A stretch of DNA of 64,000 bases, from assembly GCA_958450365.1 (NCBI GenBank), contig CAUEEP010000736.1, positions 2,043,501 to 2,107,500 on the forward strand, given 5' to 3'. Positions within the stretch are counted from its first letter, which is position 1, and every line of letters starts with the position of its first letter. Positions 55,701 to 64,000 of this stretch are shown here, piece after piece. The notes under the pieces are model-generated. The model was not told the DNA's origin. It saw only the letters and a program-made list of their open reading frames with translations, and ran no database searches. This DNA is from Mesorhabditis belari. Its lineage: Eukaryota; Nematoda; Chromadorea; Rhabditida; Rhabditidae. The position numbers and the translations under genes are program-made.

Positions 55701-58591
55701 GAATGCTCTCAATCTTGCGTTAAACTTCTTACACCAGATCCAGACTTTGATTCGCTCATAGAGAAGCAAACTTACAATTTTGGTGCAAATTAATACAAGT
55801 ATTTACCTTGAAATTCCGCTTGAAGAATGTATGAACTTCTTCAACGCTAATTGTATCCCTGGTTGCGAGACCATCATACAACTTGTTCACCATCTTCAAA
55901 GCCTGCTCCACGGAGGTGTCAACGAGCACAAAGTTGAAGAGGTTGAGAATTGCAACTCCAGCATCAGTCATACCAGTTACCTAAAAAATTTTGCCTGATG
56001 CATAAGCCTAAAACTTTTTACTTCTTTATCTGGTGAAACGGAGAAGACGAGTCCAATCCTCAATGGGATTTCGTGTTGATAGAAAGATTGAGCAATCTTC
56101 ATCAAATTTCGACTTTCTTTGTCTTTTGGATCAACAACAAAAATCAAATTGAAAAGATTTCTGGCAATTGGTCGAATCATTCCAGGGTAGTACGGTTGAA
56201 GCATCAACTTCACAGAGTTTCCCCATTGTCTAAAATCTTTAAATGTATTTCTTCTTTATCTTTAGTCTAATCTTTAGATCAATTGCCCTCACTTGTATTT
56301 CTTGTCGGTATCCAAATTGTTAACATAGAATGGGACGGCATCTCTGTAGTCAACACCATAATTTGATCGTTCAGATGACATGTCGAGTGAGACAAGAATG
56401 GATAGGTACTCTCGCCGGAAACCCATATTGAAGAAGCCTTCACCGAGTTTCTCTTCTTGTTTCAAAGTCTCGAGCATCTGAAAAAAAACGACTATTTTAA
56501 GTGTACAAAAATGTACTCTGAAAAATTAGGATCCAGTTCGTTAGTACAAAGGAAGAATCTTTCGTTAGCACAGTATATTTGTACCTACGATTAAAGATTA
56601 AAGCCGCTGACTTACTATTGCATCTAGTACTCTTATCCAATTCATTTCTTTTAATTAAATTTAATTCAATACCTGGAATATATCGAGATCATCAACGTCC
56701 AATTTGATTCCATTGATGTAAAGAGCAGAGTCACCGGGTGAAAGATCGTGTTGTGAGAAAGCTTCTCCTTGATTCAGCTCGATTTCCTTACGCAGCTCAT
56801 CATCAACTGTTTCTCTTGCTAGCAGTCTAAATATTTTGGCTTTCATTGGAAGAACATTAGTCCTCAATATATTAAGGTAAAATTATTATCAATATTCAAT
56901 TTTTAACCAACCTAGCATGCGTGGGGAAGTTCTGACTCAAGTCGACCAATGCATCAATCGCATTCTCTGCTTCTGCTGACACAACTTTTTGAGCAGCCTA
57001 AAGGTTTCTTGATTTTGAAACATTTTAAAGATTTTTACCTGGAATCCAAGATCCTGTACTTGCCACTGTTTCAATGGAGCTAACTCATCGATTTCCCTGA
57101 AGAGGATAGATTTTTAATAAGCTTAATTCTTAATTTTTAATAAGATAAGAGCAAACATTGATTTGCGCTAGAAGATATCGAAACTATTGATATGCCAAGA
57201 TAAAACAAGAACCTTCCTCACCTTAAATGCTCTTGGAACTGTTGGAGAGACTCAATGTGGTCCGGGTAAAGTGTCTTCAACAATTTGATATTAACACCGT
57301 GGAGATTCTCCGAATCGGTGATTGGTTCCTTAATCAAGTTTCAGGAAATCGATGAAAACACCAAACCTTGACAGTGTTTGAATCATCTTGAGCCTTGTAT
57401 TCAGTGTTCTTGATCGAGAGCTCAACTCCATAACCGGAAAGCGAGATCGACTTTTGGCCATGCTTCTAAAATACAATAGTGGTAGAATGGACTTTAACTG
57501 ACAACTATTTTTAGAACTTACGTTATAATGCCTGAAAACATAGTTGCATTTCCCAGCTTTAACGAGTTCCACAGCTGCATCATGCAGCAATTTCCATTCA
57601 GTTGATCCAATCTTTCCATAAACAAGTACCAATTTGGTTGAGTTAACGGGTGAATACTTTACATCTGATGAGGTAAGTTCTGGTAGTTTTCTAAAATTGG
57701 ATTTATTATTTATTTGAGAACAAATCCACTTCTCATCAGCGCTTTCAAGTGCAGAAACGAGCTCCTCTTTCGTGCATCCAGTTCGGCTATGAACATCGAA
57801 AAAGGCCTCGCAGTTGAGCTTGTGCTCGATGCCCATCTAATTGTAAATTTACATTTTGTTATTATAATATATCGTTTATAAATTCAAAATTTATACCTGG
57901 TGAAAAGCGACAACTTGTGGTGCATGAGCTCGAACTGCGAGCGAAATTTTGAGCAGATCAATCGCTCCTTCTCCAATCGAATCCGCGGCCTCGGCTAGCG
58001 AGATTTCGTACTCTTTCTCGTCAGTTTCTAAAATTTATTTAGAATCACATAAAAACATTTCTTTTACCATAGCTGAGAGGTGACTTGGCAGCAATATTGT
58101 CGACAAATCTCCAGAAATCTTCTGATCCTCTTTGTCGGAAGAATTCACTAAAAATTAGATTAAAAAGCCTGATAGAGACTTCCAAGCAGAAGCACACTTC
58201 CAAGAAAAAAAATGAAAAAATTGAATACCTTTAAATTGTAAAGAAAAGATGGGAAAGGTGAAATGATTTTGAGCACGACTTCAAGAGCGCGAGTAAAAGA
58301 CGTTTTTTAGTAAAAGCAATTTGTTAAACGCTACACTTTACACTGTGTAAAGTGAGTGAATCACTCCTTTTGACTGAATATTTTGCTATTTCAAGGAGAG
58401 GCTACTATTACAGCTTTTACGGTAGATAAATCATACCCTAACCATTTTCTTTTCCTTTCTTCCCAATCTCACCTTGTCTCCGATAGAATAGACGATCCTG
58501 TCCATGGGGCCTGCAAGCTTATCACCACATCGTGAGCCCATATCGGTGTTGTTGAAAGGAGAACCGCTCCCAAAAGCGGCCACACTTTCAT
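49777..58591 (-). CDS. uggt-1: UDP-glucose:glycoprotein glucosyltransferase (UGGT)
   Basis: Around 25 exons over 8.8 kb. The first, at 58,591, starts [20 protein letters not shown], a signal peptide, 5 bp after an acceptor suited to a spliced leader. The large N-terminal folding sensor is recognisable throughout: [71 protein letters not shown] and [12 protein letters not shown]. The GT24 catalytic domain follows: [33 protein letters not shown] with the metal-binding [11 protein letters not shown]...[30 protein letters not shown] and [17 protein letters not shown]. The protein ends DDHTEL, an HDEL-like ER-retrieval tail. It re-glucosylates misfolded N-glycoproteins in the ER so that calnexin and calreticulin rebind them. 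No frame break seen. Symbol by analogy with C. elegans; paralogues exist. Confidence 0.95.
49894..50058. mobile_element. Palindromic MITE family C copy 2, in a UGGT intron
   Basis: TACTTTGCGCCAAAATTGGG mirrored by CCAGTTGGGCAAAAAATTTGGCGCAAAGTA at the right. It shares the core with 1,563-1,728 and lies in the last intron of the gene. Confidence 0.8.
51637..51870. mobile_element. Inverted-repeat element in a UGGT intron
   Basis: CATTTGATACGCGCCTCGCC...GATAATCTAACTTTGAGCTC on the left is mirrored by GAGCTCAAAGGCTAAAAGTT...GGGGCACGTATCAAATG on the right, about 75 bp per arm. Confidence 0.8.
52230..52754. mobile_element. mariner-type MITE in a UGGT intron
   Basis: Ends TATTAGACTGTTCAGAAAG and CTTTCTTGGACAGTCTAATA form inverted repeats of about 45 bp, with TA at both borders as expected for Tc1/mariner targets. 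The 435-bp interior has no transposase. The ends resemble mariner termini (TTAGACTGTCCA), so an autonomous mariner may mobilise it. Confidence 0.8.
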
Positions 58592-61120
58592 CGGCTCTAA
58601 ATCAATAGAATTAGGAAAAAAGATTTCGAGTAAAGAAAAAAATAGAAATTTTCAAAGATGGAAGAAAATATATGAGAAGTCTTTGGAGCTGGTCAAAACC
58701 GCGCCACAGCCAAAATAGCCCCTCCGCGGTTAGTTTTATCTGTTTCTTATTCTTATTGGATGCAGAATAAAATTGTCTACATTTTGCATACTTTTGAATC
58801 ACTTAAAACAGGATTAGTGTCGAGAAAAGCCAAGTTAACCTCTTTTTGAACCCTTTTTTCGTTTTTCGACATTTTCTCATCCCAAATTTGTTCTAAACGG
58901 CTACAAAAAATTCAGTAGATAGCTAATTTTTTTTCTATATCCAATGAAAATAAGAAACATAAATAAACTTCACCGCAAACGCATTATTTTGGCCGGCGCT
59001 GTTTAGATCAGCTCCCAAAGTCTTAGGTATGTACAAATATGTTTGGGTTTGCTCTAAACGTTTTGTTCTAACCACTGAAAAGCATCGGCTAAGAAACAAT
59101 AAGGTTTTTTAACGAGAAAAACTACATGTGAAAGAAAATCGAATAAAAATCCATACCAGAAATTTTTGGTGACAAGAAAATTTGATCTCTAAATATGTGG
59201 CTTTATTTTAACAAAAGCTAGCATTCAAAAAATTTCACTGACGTGGGATAAAAGTCGTAGTTTATCGTCTGTTACCATAATCCAACTTTAGCAAACAAGT
59301 TTTCTCTTTGAGACCGGGAAAGGACTATCGGATAGGTGAAAGAACAATTTCTATAATTTTTTTTGCTCCTTCTATAACTCTCGGGAAGGATTACACTGGG
59401 GAATAAAGAAAAAGAACAAAATCGTCATGAATGAGAAGTTTGGTCATCATGACACTTTGGGAAATAGCAAACTTTAAAAATTGCAAATCTCGTTACTGAG
59501 TTCTTTGTAATCAAGTCTTAGTTTAATAAAAAATAGCTAAAAAGAATTTTTCTAACATTTACCAAAATAATCTTACTTTCTAAACATTGCCCAGCTAGCT
59601 CCAGTAACCGTAAACCGTAAATTTTTACCGTTTACCGCCTCACCGCCTGATAAAGAGAAATTTAAAGTTTCTTCAATAGTAAGAACATATTTTTAATGAA
59701 ATTTCCTTCAAAACTTCAAAAAGCTTATTGGAATAATCATTGGTAGATCAAAGCACAGATCGATCAAAGCATAGTAATCGAGAACCTTTATGGCTTATGA
59801 CAAAGCACACAGGATATTCATCCCTCTTTTCCTCCCAAGGTCACATCACATAATCTCCTAATTACTCTTCCACACGAAATGCAGCTGTCTATGAACTACC
59901 TCATGAAAAAGCAAAAACAAAACCGCAATGATCTTGGTTTTCTCGTGATAAACTTTACCAATTAAAAAGTGGGCGGACTGATTTTACCGAAATTCTGATT
60001 CCCCAGAGGGAAGGCATCTTTTGCAAATACGAACAAGAGCAAAAATATTTTCCCCTGATCGTAGTCTTTTTAAAATAACTTGTTTTCGTCTTTTGTAGAT
60101 GTACATTCAAAAACTAAGTGTACCCGAGCTCTTATTTTCTATTCCTGCTCAATTTCAAGACCATTCCAGTCTAGAGACTGGTTTAGCCTAGAGACTTAGT
60201 ACTATGTACAGTACGTACCACGTACAGTACCAATACCAGTACCACGTACAGTACCAGTACCATGTACAGTACGCACCAGTACTATGTACAGTACGCATTA
60301 GTACTGTGTACAGTACGTGAGTAGGGAATTACGTACCAGTCTCGGTTTCATTTTGCCTTACATTAGTTAGCTTTTTCGGGGATTCCGGGAATTGCTTCTA
60401 AATTGCACCACCAGTCTTGCAAAGCTTACAACTAGCTTGATTTTCAAGTTTAGCACATCCAATTACCCAATACATTTAAAAAAATAAGAATTTGACTACC
60501 TAACAATCTTTTCTTCAGTTGAGCCCGGGAATGACTAGTTCAAGATTCAGCAAAAGCATTTTAATCTTCAACAATTCATCTGACTAAGCCAGTCTCTGAA
60601 CTGCCTTCTAAAACTAAAAAGGCTTATGGAATTACCTAGAAAAATTACCTCTGAAGCAATTGGTTATCAAAGATAGCTCCAGATTTTGCTATCACTTAAA
60701 ATATTACTCTCCGATCGTTGATGTTTCCATTTTAGGTATTTCTCAATTAGAGATTTTCTCATTTCTCACATTTTCAACGAGCCGCACTTTTCTCGCTCTC
60801 CTCTCTTTGCATCCTTAAATGTCCCAGCTTAGTCCCATTCTCTGAAATATTCCCTTGTGTTCTTTTTGATAATTCATTGCGCACGAAAATTGAAAATTTT
60901 CGATTATTTTTGATCACTAATTCTGCAAAAACACATATTTTTTTCAAAGTTCTATGAAATTGAAAACTCTCTTGCACGATCCATTTTCTTTCTTTGTTAA
61001 AGTTTTTGAGTGGGAATTTTCACCCATACTACTCTTTAATTACCACACTTGAGACAAAAAGTAAGCAATTTTTGAGTATTCTTTTGCGAAAATTGCCTCA
61101 TTTTCAATTCCCGTTGACTG
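58592..61120. other. Intergenic, no gene seen
   Basis: Upstream region of the UGGT gene. Apart from the GTAC-rich tract (60,198-60,320), it is AT-rich with short degenerate repeats such as ACCGTAAACCGTAAATTT near 59,608. A solo family A end (ACTATTACAGCTTTTACGGTA) lies nearby at 58,405-58,425, in the first UGGT intron. Confidence 0.5.
60198..60320. repeat. GTAC-rich tandem repeat
   Basis: Degenerate 10-20 bp units built from CTATGTACAGTACGTACCA and CACGTACAGTACCAGTACC. GTAC, a self-complementary tetramer, occurs more than a dozen times in about 120 bp, so the tract can form alternating small hairpins. Confidence 0.85.
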
Positions 61121-61122
61121 AT

Positions 61123-62065
61123 AATTTATGCAAGTTACGTGGAAATTGAAATTCCGCCATTTTTTACATTTACTTTAAGAACTTTCTTTGTTTTAAAGAA
61201 AAGATTTGTTTCAAATCAGATATAATCTTGAAGATCTAGATTTTCTAGACTAACATTTCTTTTTACATTTTCTTTTTTTTCCCTTGGCCTCTGTGGTATC
61301 TTTCTTGAGATTACCCATTCGGATCTTATGCAGAATCCGGATGTTTTCGAGAACTCAGTTTTCATCAAAAATCCTGACAGATTGCAACTCTTTGATCTTG
61401 AAATGTTACACCAACGCTGCCTTATCATCGATTTAGTGGAATGCTTTAAAATTGTTAAAGGCATTCATCCCGACCCCCTTTTTTTCTAGTCTCTTTGAAT
61501 TCGGCTCTCTACGGGGCGCCTTCAGAAGAGGACCTTTTCTCATACGCCAACCTTCCGTTTCCTCTAAAAGCCCCCCACAGTTTCTTTTTTAACCGAGTTA
61601 TTAAATCCTGGAACATTTTACCCTCACATGTTCGTAATATTCCCACCTTGGCTAGATTTAAAGCCGCAATTTCGGCAATTGATTTGACTGCTCAGTGATT
61701 CTTTCTTGGGGTATCTATTTATCTTTTGGGTGTGTTTTGAGTGGTGTCCCGGGTAATTATTGTGATTTTGTTTTGTCGCTATTCAACTGAATAAAGCATA
61801 TATATATAATTTATGCAATTTACGTGGAAATTGAAATTCCACCATTCTTTGCATTTACTTTAAGAACTTTCTTTGTTTTAAAGAAAAGATTTGTTTCAAA
61901 TCAGATATAATCCTGAAGATCTAGATTTTCTAGACTAACATTTCTTTTTACATTTTCTTTTTTTCCCTTGGCCTCTCTGAGGTGTCTTTCCTGAGATTAC
62001 CCATTCGGATCTTATGCAGAATCCGGATGTTTTCGAGAAGTCAGTTTTCATCAAAAATCTGTTCT
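61123..62065 (+). mobile_element. LINE fragment with a partial head-to-tail second copy
   Basis: First unit 61,123-61,807. Broken frames read DRLQLFDLEMLHQRCLIIDL...VECFKIVKGIHPD and then FFNRVIKSWNILPSHVRNIP...TLARFKAAI, the typical C-terminus of CR1/RTE-type reverse transcriptase. The 3' tail is GTCGCTATTCAACTGAATAA followed by a TATATA run. Immediately after, at 61,808, the 5' part of the same unit (TAATTTATGCAATTTACGTG...) starts again and continues to about 62,065. Related to the fragment at 17.7 kb. Confidence 0.85.
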
Positions 62066-62216
62066 TTTTATTTGCTCTAATAAAGTCAAAGTTTATTTTT
62101 ATTCAATAATACACTGTTCTACATGATTATAACCTCAAATTTTTCTTTTAGCAAAAACAAAATTTTTATAAAGTTTCGTAAAAAGTTGTCGAAGAGAAAA
62201 TGTGTTAAATGTTAAT

Positions 62217-63088
62217 CCTAAAATTTGTATAGACACTAAATTTGAACAGAAAACAAGCAAAAAAGAATAAGACTTTTCAAAGAATCGTCTTTGATCAATC
62301 CACCCTCACTTAAGTAAAACTTTATTATCAAACAAGAAATAACAACTGAGTAAAAGAATAACATTTAATAATCAATTGAACCTTCATTTTAGCGAATAAG
62401 AAGGAAAATCCCTATCATCCACTTCTTTTTTTTAGCTACACCACGTGACAGCATACCCAGAAAGTAACCCTTTTAACCCAGGAAAAGGCTAAATTTTCGT
62501 CTTTTGCAATTTAAAACGCTGTAACTCGGTCAAAAATGTTCGGATCAGCCCACATGAGATACCAAAATGATTCTTGAACTCTTTTCTACAACTTTCAATC
62601 AAAAACTCTTGACGAAAATTTGTTTGAGTCGGCTAAACTTTGGTCAAAAGGTGTGCAAATCGGTTTCTCATCCCAAAAGTGAGACATCGACAACGTCTCT
62701 GGCACGAAATTGCGATAGATTATTTTTCCAGACACTTTTTATGATCAAAAAAAGAATTACACAAGATAATAGTAGATTACACGGAGACTTTTGTAAAAAA
62801 TCCCAAAATACAGATCGATCTGGTGTCTTTCAACTCTTTATTTGACCAAAGCTACTCTTTATTTGTTATTGGATGATAAGATTTTTGCTGCTTATTCGCC
62901 AAAATGAAGGTTCAATTGATTATTAAATGTTACTCTTTTGCTCAGTTTTTATTTCTTGTTTTGTAATAAAGTTTTTCTAATGTAAGGGTATAATTAAATG
63001 GATTGGCCAAAGACGATTTTTTTTGAAAAGTTTCATTCAAAATTTTTGCTTGTTTTCTGTTCAAATTTAGTGTCTATACAAATTTTAG
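62217..63088. mobile_element. Foldback element, about 870 bp
   Basis: Arms of about 190 bp at 62,217-62,400 and 62,891-63,088. CTAAAATTTGTATAGACACT...TTCATTTTAGCGAATAAG is mirrored by CTTATTCGCCAAAATGAAGG...GTGTCTATACAAATTTTAG. The 490-bp centre has no recognisable protein. It lies within 200 bp of the next gene and may form part of its promoter region. Confidence 0.85.
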
Positions 63089-63271
63089 TACAACTAGTGT
63101 TTTAACTTTTACAAAACCATTATAACTTTGCTTTTGTTTGAGCCTTTTTATTTGAAATCATTCTGTTTTAGCTTTGTTTTTGGTTTTTCTTATCCAGAAT
63201 AGCTAACTGAAGCCTATTTCAATTGCATGACTTTTGCAATTTTCTTCAAAAATTCTAAACTCGAAGTTCAG

Positions 63272-63821
63272 ATGTTATTCCTTGTCCTCTCCATATCATT
63301 TCTACAAAAGCTCACCATTTCTGTGCCTCATCGAGAACTACCCAAACTCAATCAAATGCTACAACCGCCAAACGACTATCTCAAAACTAATTCATTAAGA
63401 GATTTCTCCATTCCAGAAGATGGAATTATTGATGAGTTGCACGAGTGGGATCCGAACCGGATAATTGAGTAAGTTCAATTAAATCTGAATTAATTTAAAA
63501 AAGAAAACAGGTGCATATTCTGTGTCGACTACGATAACTTTTTGACGATCTCTGTGACAGCTTGCAAGAGTAAAAGACCGCTCACATGCAAAGGGAATGT
63601 ATGCTTTATGAGTAAGTTTGAAATTGATCAGTTTGTAAAATTTCAAAGAAGTTACAGGACAACACGATCAAAGTTCTTTCTTATTAACAACGTGTGGGTG
63701 TCTGAATTTGACAAAAGCAGAGCATCAAAGCATTCAAAGAAATATGGCAATTGGAGAGAAGAAGAAAATGCCAATGAGTAATCGAAAAGCGACACAACTT
63801 TGCGAAGTAAGGCAGCAATGA
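63272..63821 (+). CDS. Small secreted cysteine-rich protein (Ly6/three-finger-like)
   Basis: Three exons: 63,272-63,468, 63,511-63,611 and 63,658-63,821, joined by introns of 42 and 46 bp with GTAAGT/GTAAGTTT donors and CAG acceptors, about 153 residues. An in-frame ATG 45 bp upstream (63,227) is an alternative start, but MLFLVLSISFLQKLTIS at 63,272 makes the better signal peptide. After a linker (DELHEWDPNRIIE) come CIFCVDYDNF, ACKSKRPLTCKGNVCFM and TTCGCLNLTK. The C-x2-C ... C-x-G-x2-C-F ... GC spacing resembles nematode secreted Ly6-like or related small domains. No GPI-type hydrophobic tail is visible. Exact family and function unknown. A splice at GAA-GTAAGG near the end is possible. Confidence 0.7.
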
Positions 63822-63925
63822 TATTTAGACGCTAGACTGAATAGTTTTCATTTCAAATAGATTTTTAAGTCAAGTCTTTACCCATCAGCCATCATATTGA
63901 GGGAAAAATTTCAAATTTTAGATTG

Positions 63926-64000
63926 ACTTTAAGCATATTTAATGGCAGTTAACTTAATTTAAGGAAAATTAAGTTAACTGCGATTAAATATGCTTAAAAT
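63926..64000. repeat. Near-perfect palindrome reaching the window edge
   Basis: ACTTTAAGCATATTTAATGG...TTAACTTAATTT is mirrored by AAATTAAGTTAACTGCGATT...GCTTAAAAT around position 63,963. About 35 bp per arm with one or two mismatches, and the right arm is cut by the window end. Probably a small MITE. Confidence 0.85.

Overview
The window looks like nuclear DNA of a nematode, most likely a free-living rhabditid. It is AT-rich, genes have many short introns (often 40-60 bp) with TTTCAG-type acceptors, and several genes carry a TTTCAG-type acceptor just before the first ATG, as expected for spliced-leader trans-splicing. It is also dense in small inverted-repeat transposons. Species cannot be named from the sequence alone.

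Five to six well supported protein genes are present: a divergent SOX-type HMG-box factor (11.6-14.8 kb, +), a tandem ubiquitin-like-domain protein (20.8-23.3 kb, +), a UHM/RRM protein of the PUF60/SPF45 type (36.8-38.5 kb or further, -), an RNase H1-like enzyme (39.6-41.1 kb, -), a long UDP-glucose:glycoprotein glucosyltransferase gene (49.8-58.6 kb, -) that starts with a signal peptide and ends in an ER-retrieval tail, and a small secreted cysteine-rich protein (63.3-63.8 kb, +). Two near-identical F-box-like genes stand in opposite orientation at 32.9-34.0 (+) and 45.8-46.8 kb (-).

Layout: 0-11.5 kb is gene-poor and full of tandem repeats and MITEs, including a 410-bp array built of 41 exact 10-bp units. 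11.5-15 kb holds the SOX gene. 16.3-20.5 kb is repeats: inverted TTTTGG tracts, a tRNA-derived SINE, a LINE 3' tail, and a 2.5-kb segment whose inverted copy lies at 28.9-30.8 kb. 23.5-25.4 kb holds a MITE pair and a dead mariner. 28-48 kb is a mosaic of inverted duplications. Its core is a near-perfect palindrome centred near 41.38 kb that duplicates the 5' half of the RNase H gene, and its outer arms (31.7-35.5 and 44.7-48.1 kb) each carry an F-box-like gene plus a decayed RNase H copy. 49.8-58.6 kb is the glucosyltransferase with MITEs in its introns. 58.6-63.1 kb is intergenic with a tandem LINE fragment and a foldback element.

The genes do not form an obvious pathway. The main interest is structural: the inverted RNase H/F-box duplication block, insertions read directly against empty sites in the 18-20/29-31 kb pair, and several apparently unnamed MITE families. 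Family names A, B and C below are local labels only.
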